NCBI GenBank assembly: GCA_016222825.1
Contig: JACRQF010000009.1
Location: 1,178,001-1,242,000 of the forward strand
DNA from: Verrucomicrobiota bacterium
GTDB lineage: Bacteria > Verrucomicrobiota > Verrucomicrobiia > CAIQCK01
Length of the DNA stretch: 64,000 bases
Reading direction: 5' to 3'
Part shown: in pieces, positions 18,629 to 27,102 of the stretch
How positions within the stretch are numbered: the first letter of the stretch is position 1
How the letters are laid out: the number at the start of each line of letters is the position of its first letter
Program-made: the position numbers and the translations under genes
The notes under the pieces: model-generated
The model's input: only the letters and a program-made list of their open reading frames with translations
What the model was told of the DNA's origin: nothing
Databases searched by the model: none

Positions 18629-20107
18629 TCACACGCCCATCGCTTCGCAGGTTTTGCGGAAGTGATGGCCGTAGATGGCGAGGGTGACGGCAAGCTGGAA
18701 GTGCGCGGGCCGGCGGAAGAACGTCCACGCAAGCAGGCCCCAGTAGTGGAACCGCTCGCTGCCGAAGACGCCGAGGCGCACGCTGGAGTGGGCGAACGCC
18801 AGCAGATAGCGCCAGTTCAGCGTAAAACTCACCTTGGGCGCCTGATACTCGCGCAGGAACGTGCGGACGCGCTTGTAGTAGGGACCGGGCGCGTAGATGC
18901 GGCGCATGATTTCCTTGTAGCCCTCGCGCAGTTTCTCCACGTCCATGCGCGGGATGAAATTCGTCGTGCCATCCGCGTTGTCGCCGGTCATCCGGCCCAG
19001 CAGGCGGCCTTCGCGCTGGAGCCGCTCGTAGAGCTTGGTTTCGGGGATGGCGTTGAGCATGCCGACCATCGCAGTGACAATGCCGCTCTTCTGGATGAAC
19101 TCCACCTGCCGCTGGAAGATCGTCGGCGTGTCGCTGTCGAAGCCCACGATGAACCCGCCCTGCACCTGAAGGCCGGCGCGCTGGATGCGTTTCACGTCGG
19201 CGACCATGTCGCGACCGGCGTTCTGGCGCTTGTTGCACTCGGCCAACCCGGCGTCCGCGGGCGTCTCGATGCCGATGAAGACCGTGTCGAAGCCCGCCTC
19301 AACCATGAGGCGCATCAGTTTCGGGTCGTCGGCGAGGTTGATGGAGGCTTCGGTGAAGAACGGGATGCGGCGTTTGCCCTTCCGCCACGCGATGAGCGCG
19401 GGCAGCAGTTCCTCGCGGAGGTATCGCTTGTTGCCGATGAAGTTGTCGTCCACGAAAAACACCTGGCCGCGCCATCCGGCGCGATAGAGGCCGTCGAGTT
19501 CGGTGATGATCTGCGCGGCGGTCTTGGTGCGCGGGCGGTGGCCGAACATCGCGGTGATGTTGCAGAACTCGCAGTCGAACGGGCAGCCGCGCGAGAACTG
19601 CAGGCTCATCGAGGCGTAGCGCCGCAGGTCCGCCAGTTCCCACATCGGCGCCGGCGTCCGGCGGATGTCGGGATGTTCCGGCGACACATAGATCTGCCGC
19701 GCGGCGCCGCGCTCGAAGTCACGGAGGAACTCCGGCAGCGTCACTTCCGCTTCGTTCAGGACGAAGTGGTTCACCTCCGGAAACTGGTCATGCTCCGAGA
19801 TAAACAGCGGCCCGCCGGCGACGATGGTTTTGCCAGCGGCGCGGCAACGGGCGATGAGTTCGTGCGCCGATTGCCGCTGCGCGATCATGGCGCTGACGAA
19901 AACAACATCGGCCCACGCGAGGTCTTTGTCGTCAAGGGCGCGGACGTTGACGTCCACCAACCGTTTCTCCCAGAAAGACGGCAGGATGGAGGCGACGGTG
20001 AGCAGTCCGAGCGGCGGCAGCGAAGCCTTCTTGCGAATGAACTTCAGCGCGTGCTTGAAACTCCAAAACGTGAGCGGAAACTCCGGATACAACAACAACA
20101 CTCTCAT
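18629..20107 (-). CDS. B12-binding radical SAM protein, DUF4070 type (possible hopanoid methylase)
   Basis: 492 residues in three parts. The first is an N-terminal cobalamin-binding Rossmann domain (MRVLLLYPEFPLTFWSF, then PPLGLLTVASILP). The second is a radical SAM barrel with the cluster motif RGCPFDCEFC (Cys 175, 179, 182). The third is a DUF4070-like C-terminal region with RRPAHF and basic residues. This architecture matches HpnP, the hopanoid C-2 methylase, and a wider group of related proteins of unknown function. Proximity to shc makes a hopanoid-modifying role attractive but unproven. ATG at 20107 begins the canonical N terminus. The gene converges with slyD. Confidence 0.8.
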   Translation of the reverse strand: MRVLLLYPEFPLTFWSFKHALKFIRKKASLPPLGLLTVASILPSFWEKRLVDVNVRALDDKDLAWADVVFVSAMIAQRQSAHELIARCRAAGKTIVAGGPLFISEHDQFPEVNHFVLNEAEVTLPEFLRDFERGAARQIYVSPEHPDIRRTPAPMWELADLRRYASMSLQFSRGCPFDCEFCNITAMFGHRPRTKTAAQIITELDGLYRAGWRGQVFFVDDNFIGNKRYLREELLPALIAWRKGKRRIPFFTEASINLADDPKLMRLMVEAGFDTVFIGIETPADAGLAECNKRQNAGRDMVADVKRIQRAGLQVQGGFIVGFDSDTPTIFQRQVEFIQKSGIVTAMVGMLNAIPETKLYERLQREGRLLGRMTGDNADGTTNFIPRMDVEKLREGYKEIMRRIYAPGPYYKRVRTFLREYQAPKVSFTLNWRYLLAFAHSSVRLGVFGSERFHYWGLLAWTFFRRPAHFQLAVTLAIYGHHFRKTCEAMGV

Positions 20108-20173
20108 TGGTCGGCCAGCATACGCTGGATTGCGGCGTTGCGCAAACACCTCCGCGAGGGCGACACGCTCCGG

Positions 20174-21126
20174 CTAGAAATGATGCACGAAGCGCAGGAT
20201 GAAACGCTGGCCTTCAGTGCGGTTGCGCGCGTCCATCTCGAAGTAGGAGTTGAAGAACAAATGGTCGTTCTGGGAGAAGTGATAGACCGCGCCAGGACCG
20301 ACGGCGATGACCTGTTCGCGCCGGCCGAGGACATCCTGGCCATCGGCCCGCGTGTCCGTGAACTGCGAGAGGAAGTAGCCGTTGACGCCGACATCGAGCC
20401 GTTTTTCGATGGCTTCATAGCTGGCGGCCCAGTTCAGGTGGACCGCCTGCCCGGCCTGGGTCTTCTTGGCGGTCGGGAAGACGTGGACATCGGGGCTGTC
20501 GTTCTCGTCGTTCCAAAGATAATGGACGCGCCACGAGAGGGTCCATTTCGGCACGACGAACCAGGTCGCGGCCCAGTAGGGATCGAATGAGAAGAAGTTG
20601 GCGCCGGCATTGAGATCCTCGTTCGGGCTGTAGCTGCCGGTGGGCAGGATGCACTGGAACTCGACGCGGTGCATGAAAATCGGCCCTTCTCGCCCATGAT
20701 CGGATCCCACTGGAGATACGGCCCGACCAGGATGTCGCCGATGCCGCCGCCGTTGTCGGTGAGCAAGGCGTTCTTTGGCTGCAAGTTGAAGTCCGCCACG
20801 GGCAGGATGAAGTCCAAGCCCCACTTGCCGCCGAGAAGCACTTTCTGGTCCGACTGGTAGATGAGTTGCGAGAGGCCGGCGAAGACCTCAAGCGTAGGCT
20901 TGCCGCTGGGCAGCAGGATCGTGTTGCCGGCGTTGTCGGCGAATTTGTTCGCGTGGTAATACTCGAAATACTGGGTGAAGTAGAAGCCCGGCCCGGCCGG
21001 CGGCCCGCCGTCGAAGAAGCTGGTGAAACCGAGGTTGAGGGAGGGCAGGTCGTAGCCGCGCGCGGCAGGGGCGCACAGCAGCATGGCGGACAGACTGAGC
21101 AGAACAACATCGCGTATCAGTTTCAT
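20174..21126 (-). pseudogene. Outer-membrane MetA-pathway-like protein, frameshifted
   Basis: The N-terminal part (from ATG at 21126, Shine-Dalgarno AAGGAG) carries a signal peptide (MKLIRDVVLLSLSAMLLCAP, then AARGYDLPSLNLGFTS). It continues as a beta-rich protein to about 20684, where the reading frame shifts. The second part continues as PIFMHRVEFQCILPTGSYSP through to the C-terminal FILRFVHHF. The two halves together resemble the phenol-degradation MetA-like outer-membrane family, about 317 residues. Inserting one G on the coding strand in the GGG run at 20684-20686 restores one frame. This is either a true frameshift or an assembly/sequencing error in a short homopolymer. Confidence 0.75.
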
Positions 21127-21269
21127 TACTCGCTCCTTGGTTACAGCCGGATGGTGTTTCCAGCAATGCCTGTATGCCGCAAGTCCGCGCGCGATGCCAG
21201 TGTTTTTTTGAGCGTTGTTTGAGCGCGGACCCGGTTCCTTTGCCGAAGCGTGATCGGCGGACCGCCCCG

Positions 21270-22652
21270 CTACCAAACAACTTCCGGCTTCGCGGAATCG
21301 CCATCCATCGTCGCCGGCAGACGCCAGACGTGATCGCCGGCCTTGTTGGTGAAGTAGAGACGCGAGTCGGATTGCTCCAGCGGGTTGCCGTCGGCCCAGA
21401 AGGCGTAGAAATCAGGGTGGGCGCTGACGGGGCGGCGGGCATAGGTGTGGTTGGCGCGGCTGTCGCGCGTGAGTTGCTTGACTTTTGTCCACGTCGCGCC
21501 CTGGTCGTGGCTGGTCCAAAGCACCATCTCGCCGCCGGTCGTCCACGGCTGCGGCCCGGGTTCGGTCGGCGCGATGATCCGCCATGTGCCGTCCGGCTCG
21601 ATGTAGAGCGAGCCGTGGTCGTAGTTGTGGTCGCTGGCTGTGAACGGCCGGCGCGCCCACTCCTTGCCAGTCCAGCGCAGCGTGAACCACGGACGCTGAC
21701 CGTGCTTCGGGCCGGACTCGTAGCCCTTCGTGGTGAGGTAGAGAATCACAGGCCGGCCGTCGGCGTCGAAGTTGATGTCCTTGAAATAAAGCACCTGCTT
21801 CTCGGAGCGCGAATCGAGCACGAGCGCGGGGTTCTTCGCTTCCGTGAGCGGCAGCTTGAGCGGCTCGCCCGCAACGGTGCGCCACGTCTGGCCGTAGTCG
21901 CTGGTCTCGACGTAGTAGATGTTCGATCGCTCGTTGAGACCGACGGGTTTCGGATGATAGTCGAACACGCTGGCGAGCCGGTTACCGCGGCGCCACGTGA
22001 CCTGGTAGTCGCCCATCTCGATGTGCGCGAGGCTCTGCGGTTCGCCCCACTTCACGCCGTCGGGACTGGTCATCCAGAACAGGCCGCGCCCGGACTTGTA
22101 GCGCGTGTGGAGGAAGAGGAAACCTTTGCCGGGCATCCACCACGGATGCGGGTAGGAAAAATTGGTTTCCAGAATCTGCTCGAACTCGTCCACCGAGTAA
22201 GGCTTCTTGCTGCGGTGGATCCACGACGGCCGCGCGGTGCCGTGGGCGGCGGAGAAGATCCAGACGTGGCCGGCGTCGTCGAGCATGATGGTCGGGTTGT
22301 CGTGGGCGTCGTTGGTCTTCTTGTTCAGCAGGATCGTTGGGCGCGGCACCTTGCCGGTGGTGTGGTCATAGTAACTGACCATGTGGAGCAACTCGTTCTT
22401 CTCCTTGAGCCGACCGCCGTAACAGAAGAAGGTCTTGTTCACCTCCTTCGCGTAGTAGGCGTAGGGAAGCATCTGCTGCGGGTAGGTGGCGAAACCGCCG
22501 CTGTATTTGTAGCGGTATTCGTCCTTCGACGGCTGGTTGTAATACCAGATGCCGCGATAGCCGTCGTCCTTCGGCTGCGGCTCCGCAAGGCAGGGCAGCG
22601 TTGACGCGAGGGAAATCAACGCGACAAACAGGGGGGCGAGGTTGGCTTTCAT
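21270..22652 (-). CDS. Secreted BNR-4 repeat protein (polysaccharide lyase or sialidase-like)
   Basis: 460 residues with a signal peptide ending about LPCLAEP. It contains GYRGIWYYNQPSKDEYRYKYSGG and Asp-box-like blades (MTSPDGVKWGEP, VETSDYGQTWR, WTSHDQGATWTK). This is a BNR_4-type seven-bladed propeller. The same fold occurs in ulvan lyases (PL24/PL25) and in many uncharacterised Verrucomicrobial and Planctomycetal proteins. I cannot identify catalytic His or Arg with certainty. It is downstream of a PIG-L deacetylase and an AGE-family epimerase in one cluster, which suggests uptake and breakdown of an amino- or uronic-sugar glycan. Confidence 0.78.
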   Translation of the reverse strand: MKANLAPLFVALISLASTLPCLAEPQPKDDGYRGIWYYNQPSKDEYRYKYSGGFATYPQQMLPYAYYAKEVNKTFFCYGGRLKEKNELLHMVSYYDHTTGKVPRPTILLNKKTNDAHDNPTIMLDDAGHVWIFSAAHGTARPSWIHRSKKPYSVDEFEQILETNFSYPHPWWMPGKGFLFLHTRYKSGRGLFWMTSPDGVKWGEPQSLAHIEMGDYQVTWRRGNRLASVFDYHPKPVGLNERSNIYYVETSDYGQTWRTVAGEPLKLPLTEAKNPALVLDSRSEKQVLYFKDINFDADGRPVILYLTTKGYESGPKHGQRPWFTLRWTGKEWARRPFTASDHNYDHGSLYIEPDGTWRIIAPTEPGPQPWTTGGEMVLWTSHDQGATWTKVKQLTRDSRANHTYARRPVSAHPDFYAFWADGNPLEQSDSRLYFTNKAGDHVWRLPATMDGDSAKPEVVW

Positions 22653-22690
22653 GCCGGCATTTTCGCCAACCGGACGGGGAAATCAATCCA

Positions 22691-23449
22691 TCAAATTGGC
22701 TGCGGCACCACTTCCACTTGGAACGCCTCGGCGAAGGCTGCGCTGCAGGACAACTCCGCCGCAATCAACCGGTTCACGTCGAGAATGCGGTCGTCGAAAC
22801 CGCGGCCGCGCTGCCGGCGGTTGCGATGTTCCTGCGAGCGGTGATGCAGCAGCAGCCAGCGTTTCCATCGTGCCTTTTCCTCATCGAACGGCATATAGAG
22901 GTCGCAGCGAAAGTTAAGCGTCTTCGGATCGCGTATCAGGAACGCCGCCGGTGGCTCGTCGAGTGCCGCCGCCGCGCGCAAGAACATGGCGTGAGCGCGC
23001 CGATGGCCTGCATTGCTGTCCTCGCCATGCGGCAAGAAGACGACCTGCGGCCGATGCGCCACGAGTTGCCGTCGGATCGCCGTTTCATTCACAGCGTCGT
23101 CGAGCGGCGCGCCCGCGTCATCCTCTCGCAACCGCAGGAACGCCGCGCATTCCTCGCCAAGACCGAAAAACCGCAGGCTGTCGCGCTGCTCCTGCTCGCG
23201 GATGGCGGCTTTCGTCGCGCTGTCGGGCGGCAAGCAGAACTCATCGAGCACGCCGCTGGCGCTGCCGCTGACCACGGCGAGTTGGATCGGGTTGCCGTTT
23301 TGCCGGAAGAACCGGAGCGTGACGCCGATGGCGTCGAAGTCGTCCGGATGCGGGGCGAGCACAAACAGCCGCAGTTCCGCTGGCCAGCGAATCGCGGGAA
23401 TGGCGGCAGGCCGCGGACAATCGAGTAGCTTCTTCAGGTCGGGGTTCAT
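22691..23449 (-). CDS. PIG-L family deacetylase
   Basis: 252 residues with the metal-binding APHPDDFDAIG motif (His34, Asp36, Asp37), and the second metal/catalytic stretch HGEDSNAGHRRAH. Family members remove acetyl groups from N-acetylglucosamine-type substrates or related compounds. No signal peptide is seen, so it is likely cytoplasmic. The start overlaps the stop of the epimerase gene (ATGA at 23446-23449), indicating coupling. The GlcNAc- or sialic-acid-like substrate is suggested by the neighbouring AGE-family epimerase. Confidence 0.85.
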   Translation of the reverse strand: MNPDLKKLLDCPRPAAIPAIRWPAELRLFVLAPHPDDFDAIGVTLRFFRQNGNPIQLAVVSGSASGVLDEFCLPPDSATKAAIREQEQRDSLRFFGLGEECAAFLRLREDDAGAPLDDAVNETAIRRQLVAHRPQVVFLPHGEDSNAGHRRAHAMFLRAAAALDEPPAAFLIRDPKTLNFRCDLYMPFDEEKARWKRWLLLHHRSQEHRNRRQRGRGFDDRILDVNRLIAAELSCSAAFAEAFQVEVVPQPI

Positions 23450-24654
23450 CGCGGAGCGGCAAGCGTTTGCCAGCAATACCAAAGCATCCGCGGCAGATGG
23501 AACGGACCTTTCCACATGCCGCCCTTGAGCCGCGACGACACGCTGCCGTCGCGATGCAGGTAGCCATACCACTCGCCGTGCTCCGGGTCGGGGAAATGTG
23601 CGAAGCTCCAGTCGTGCGCCATCTGATGCCAGCGGGCGTATTTCGCGTCGCCCGTGAGCGCCCACGCCAGCAGCGTCGCGATGATCGCCTCGTTGTGCGG
23701 CCACCAGAACTTCATGTCGTGCCAATACTCCTGCACCGGCAGCCCGCGCAGGTCGCGGAAGTAGTAGATGCCGCCAAACTCCTCGTCCCAGCCGCGCGCC
23801 CACATCCAGCCGAGAATCGTCAGGCCGATGCGCACGAGCCGCTGGTCGCCGCGCAGCTTGCCCTCGTGCATGATGAACCACGCCGCCTCGATGGCGTGGC
23901 CGGGGTTCAACGTCCGCCCGTCGAAGTGATCAATGACGCCGCCGTCCGGCGCGACAACCTCCATTAACGCCTCGTGGTCCGGCTTCATGAAGTCGCGCTC
24001 GATCTCCGCGATGCTGCGGTCAATCCACTCCGTGCAGGTCCGGCCCGCCACGCTCACGTCGCCGAGGTTGACGCGAAGCTCCTGCGCCGACGCGATGCCG
24101 ATCATGTGCGGGCCGATGCTTTTCGCCGGCCGCGTCGGCTCGAACTTCGGCGTCATCACGCCTGGCTCGAACGAATACCGCAAATACGTCGCGAACGTCT
24201 TCACCGCATCCTCCGCCGCGCGCGCGTCACCGCTGGCCTTCGCATACGCAGCGAAGGCGATGGCGGCGAAGCTCTCGCTGTAAACGTAGCGCCGCATCCG
24301 TAGCGGCCGGCCCTCGCGCGTGACGCTGAACCACATCTTCCCGTCCGGCGCAAAGCAATGCCGCCGGTCGAACTCGACGCAACTGCGCGCCGCCTCCAGC
24401 CACTCCGCGCGGCGCTCGATGGTGTTGTAGAGCGTCGCGAACATCCATCCCGCGCGCCCCTGGAACCAGACCGACTTGTCCGTGTCCACCACCGTCCCGT
24501 CGCGGTCAAGCGACGTGATGATGCCGCCATGCTCGCGGTCCATGCCGTGCCGCAGCCAGAACGGCATGACATCGCCAAGCAGCGCGTCGCGGTAGAACCT
24601 GACCAGTTGCGCGCGGCCGTCGGCGGTTGTCAGTGACAATACAGTGTCATTCAT
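23446..24654 (-). CDS. AGE-family epimerase (N-acylglucosamine 2-epimerase-like)
   Basis: 402 residues in an (alpha/alpha)6 barrel. Characteristic segments are GGIITSLDRDG near residue 45, WFQGRAGWMFATLYN, MRRYVYSESFAAIAF, TLNPGHAIEAAWFI and WWPHNEAIIATLLA, whose His residues match those used in N-acylglucosamine 2-epimerases. The reaction is interconversion of GlcNAc with ManNAc, or a related sugar epimerisation (cellobiose or mannose in other branches). Ten bp separate it from the upstream secreted gene. With the adjacent PIG-L deacetylase it suggests amino-sugar catabolism. Confidence 0.88.
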   Translation of the reverse strand: MNDTVLSLTTADGRAQLVRFYRDALLGDVMPFWLRHGMDREHGGIITSLDRDGTVVDTDKSVWFQGRAGWMFATLYNTIERRAEWLEAARSCVEFDRRHCFAPDGKMWFSVTREGRPLRMRRYVYSESFAAIAFAAYAKASGDARAAEDAVKTFATYLRYSFEPGVMTPKFEPTRPAKSIGPHMIGIASAQELRVNLGDVSVAGRTCTEWIDRSIAEIERDFMKPDHEALMEVVAPDGGVIDHFDGRTLNPGHAIEAAWFIMHEGKLRGDQRLVRIGLTILGWMWARGWDEEFGGIYYFRDLRGLPVQEYWHDMKFWWPHNEAIIATLLAWALTGDAKYARWHQMAHDWSFAHFPDPEHGEWYGYLHRDGSVSSRLKGGMWKGPFHLPRMLWYCWQTLAAPR

Positions 24655-24664
24655 CGCTTTACCC

Positions 24665-25723
24665 TCATTTCACTGGCAACGGCCGGCCAGCTCGCAACGT
24701 TTGATAGATGGCCGTGATTTCGCGCCACGGGCCGGCGTAGAAACCGTCGTAGCCCCGGCCTTGTTTCAAGGTTTCGTAGAACGCGCCGCCCGCGCCGTCA
24801 TGCGCGGCGCTGGCGGAATTGAGTTGCAGGATCAGCAGGTCGCTGCTGAAACCGGCGAGCTTGCCCGGCGCGGCGGCGGCGAGGATGTCCGTCACGGCGA
24901 GACAGTTTCGGCCCGCGGGCAGTGGCTGGTTCTTGTTGGCGTCGTCGTAGCCCGGATACTCGCCGCGCTTTGTCGCCGAATAGTCCCATGCAACTGTGAT
25001 GAGGTCCCACGCCACGGACGCAACGCCGTTGTTGCGCGCAACGACCCACTTGCGGAGCGTCCCGGCGCCGAAGCCGGGCGAACGCCAGTCGTCATTGGTG
25101 AGGCCGTGACAAAACCCGCTCCATGTGTCCGCCACGGCGGCGACGAAAGGTGGCGCGAGCGGTTCGCCGGGCTGAAGCCCGACGCGCACCAAGCTGCTCG
25201 GGAAATGTTTCGCGAGCACCGCAAGCCCCGCTCCCTGGTCGCGCTTGGCATAGACATCGTAAACAGCGACGCGGCGCACCTGGAGGCGTGACTTGAAGAA
25301 GCCGCACAACGACGCGAGTTCGTCGGTGGTGAAGGCCGGCGTTTGCTTCTTGTCATACATGCGCAGGACGAGCGTGGGCACGAGTTCCACCTCCGGCGGG
25401 CACGCCTTGCGCCAGGCGAGAAACACGTCGCACGCCTCGTCGAGCGGCAATTCGTGATGGTAAATGAGATAGAGCCGGTTCGCCGCGGCGTCGCGCGTCA
25501 GCAGCCGCGCGGCATTGGCGATCTCAACGCCGGCCGGGCGTCGCGGTCTGGGAAAACTCGCGCCCCAGTAGCCGAGCGTCGGCGAAGCCAGCGACGCGTT
25601 GAGCCAGAACGAACGTTCCAACCGGCCAAGATCGCGGGCGGCCGGCGGCTCGGCGGCAACGGAAGCCGCGAAGGCGAGAGTTGCGCCGAGACAAACCGTG
25701 AGCGCGTGTTTCAAGCAGGTCAT
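24665..25723 (-). CDS. Secreted hypothetical protein
   Basis: 352 residues starting at the ATG at 25723, with a signal peptide (TVCLGATLAFAASVAAEPPA). The body alternates hydrophobic strands and helices (YLIYHHELPLDEACDVFLAWR, VRRVAVYDVYAKRDQG, VASVAWDLITVAWDYS) in a barrel-like pattern. I recognise no family with confidence. It begins the minus-strand cluster with the epimerase, PIG-L deacetylase and BNR protein, so it is probably exported and involved in the same glycan pathway. Confidence 0.6.
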   Translation of the reverse strand: MTCLKHALTVCLGATLAFAASVAAEPPAARDLGRLERSFWLNASLASPTLGYWGASFPRPRRPAGVEIANAARLLTRDAAANRLYLIYHHELPLDEACDVFLAWRKACPPEVELVPTLVLRMYDKKQTPAFTTDELASLCGFFKSRLQVRRVAVYDVYAKRDQGAGLAVLAKHFPSSLVRVGLQPGEPLAPPFVAAVADTWSGFCHGLTNDDWRSPGFGAGTLRKWVVARNNGVASVAWDLITVAWDYSATKRGEYPGYDDANKNQPLPAGRNCLAVTDILAAAAPGKLAGFSSDLLILQLNSASAAHDGAGGAFYETLKQGRGYDGFYAGPWREITAIYQTLRAGRPLPVK

Positions 25724-25903
25724 CGTGGCAGTATCCGGTCGTGCAGCGGTTCGACTTCGGCCGGAGACATGACCAAAAACCTGAGGGCAAGTCCAGCATT
25801 GGTTTGGTCGCTGGCGCGGGACAATCGAGTCAATGACGCAGCGGCCGGGGCGGGATGCCCGTTGCTTTACGGCGGCGTGTTTAGTATTTAACAGCGGCGA
25901 TGA

Positions 25904-26149
25904 ACGCAAGATTTCAGAATCGCAGTTCCGATAGGAACCGCGTTCAATGACGTGCGCATGAAATCCTTCGAGCTGCGATACAAGAGCGGCGATGAGTGGA
26001 GGACTTTCCACAGCGGCAAAGCCATCGGCAAGAACCCCGACGTGAAGTTCAACCCCGTCACCACGCCCATCGTCCGCCTCAACATCACCGAAGGCCGGGG
26101 CGGCCCGACGATCTTCGAGTTCCAGCTTTTCACGCCACGAACACCATGA
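25904..26149 (+). pseudogene. C-terminal remnant of a fucosidase/F5-8-like glycoside hydrolase
   Basis: An open frame of about 80 codons has no good start of its own (a GTG at 25952). The translation includes AVPIGTAFNDVRMKSFELRY, FHSGKAIGKNP and VRLNITEGRGGPTIFEFQLF, matching the C-terminal end of secreted alpha-L-fucosidase-like/discoidin-type modules. The upstream catalytic part is missing: the frame is closed at 25901-25903. It is best read as a degenerate gene end. It joins directly to a signal-peptide fragment at 26146. Confidence 0.7.
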
Positions 26150-26205
26150 AACACCTGCTCATCATCCTGTCGCTAACCGTGCTGACAACTCACGCCGCCA
26201 CCGAG
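26146..26205 (+). pseudogene. Orphan signal peptide of a lost secreted protein
   Basis: ATG at 26146 overlaps the end of the fucosidase-like remnant (ATGA). It encodes a clear signal peptide (MKHLLIILSLTVLTTHAA). The next residues (TETDAW) end the similarity, and the DNA switches at about 26205 into a different gene fragment in another frame. This is the N-terminal stub of a secreted protein whose body has been replaced. Confidence 0.6.
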
Positions 26206-26548
26206 ACTGACGCGTGGCTACCGGCATCACCCGCAACTGTTTCGATTTCTCGTCACACGCAGGCCCGCCGCCGCGTTGGCCAGCTATCTGGTGGTCGTTC
26301 ATCAGGAGGCTGCCCGGCGCGGCTATTGTTTCGACGCGGAGAAAATCGGGCCGGCCCGGTTCCGGGGGCGCATCGTCGAGACGAACGGCCAGTTGCTCTA
26401 CGAGTGGGAGCATCTCCAGCGAAAACTGGCGGTGCGCGACCCGGCGAGGTTTCACACTGGCCGGTCCGTGGCCGTGCCAGAACCTCATCCGCTGTTTCGC
26501 ATCGTCCATGGGAAAGTGAGGGCTTGGGAGAAAGTCCGCGTGGTGTAG
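26186..26548 (+). pseudogene. 5'-truncated pyrimidine-dimer DNA glycosylase (Pyr_excise family)
   Basis: From about 26207 the translation reads TRGYRHHPQLFRF, then PAAALASYLVVVHQEAARRGYCFDAEKIGP, and ends about 90 residues later. This matches the central and C-terminal part of the T4 endonuclease V-like family, which excises UV-induced dimers. The N-terminal segment with the catalytic Thr and Glu is missing, replaced by the signal peptide of another gene. A TTG at 26276 could serve as a start, but the product would lack the active site. The remaining frame has no internal stop, which suggests recent decay. Confidence 0.75.
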
Positions 26549-26679
26549 CGCTACCAAGCCAAACACGTGACGCTTCCCCTCCACCGCCACCGCTGCGCTC
26601 CGTCAGTTGCTCGCGCAGGCGCGGATAAGGATTTTCTTGTGGCGCGTGGACGGCGGACGGTGGCACGCTGCCGCTTGCC

Positions 26680-27102
26680 ATGAAGAAGCTCTGCATTCTC
26701 ACCTTCACCACCCTGCTGTTGGCTCCGTTGGCCGTGATGCTCGCCGGCTGCGCCGCGCCGCAACCGCAACGACACGCCTGGATCACCGGGCTGAAGCCGG
26801 AGATGGCGGCCCGCTACCGCGACCTGCACGCGCATCCGTGGCCGACGGTAAACCGGCGGTTGAAGGAATGCCACGTCCAGAACTTCTCGATCCACCAGTG
26901 CGAAATCGAAGGCAAGCTCTACCTCTTTGCCTATCTCGAATACACCGGCAAAGACTTCGACGCCGACATGAAGAAGATGGGCGACGACCCGGAGACGCAG
27001 CGTTGGTGGAAGGAAACTGATCCCTGCCAACTCCCGCTGCCCCCCGCAGCGGCGAAGGGGAAAATCTGGACTGACATGACGGAAGTCTATTACCTGAAAT
27101 GA
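26680..27102 (+). CDS. L-rhamnose mutarotase-like lipoprotein
   Basis: 140 residues. The N terminus is a lipoprotein signal (TLLLAPLAVMLAGC), and the rest has the RhaM dimeric alpha/beta-barrel pattern: AWITGLKPEMAARYRDLHAHPW, NFSIHQCEIEGKLYLFAYLEY and WWKETDPCQ. RhaM interconverts L-rhamnose anomers. Export to the envelope is unusual because known RhaM is cytoplasmic. A short insert, LPLPPAAAKGK, interrupts the usual C-terminal motif. The stop overlaps the start of the URO-D-like gene (ATGA at 27099-27102). Confidence 0.82.
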   Translation: MKKLCILTFTTLLLAPLAVMLAGCAAPQPQRHAWITGLKPEMAARYRDLHAHPWPTVNRRLKECHVQNFSIHQCEIEGKLYLFAYLEYTGKDFDADMKKMGDDPETQRWWKETDPCQLPLPPAAAKGKIWTDMTEVYYLK

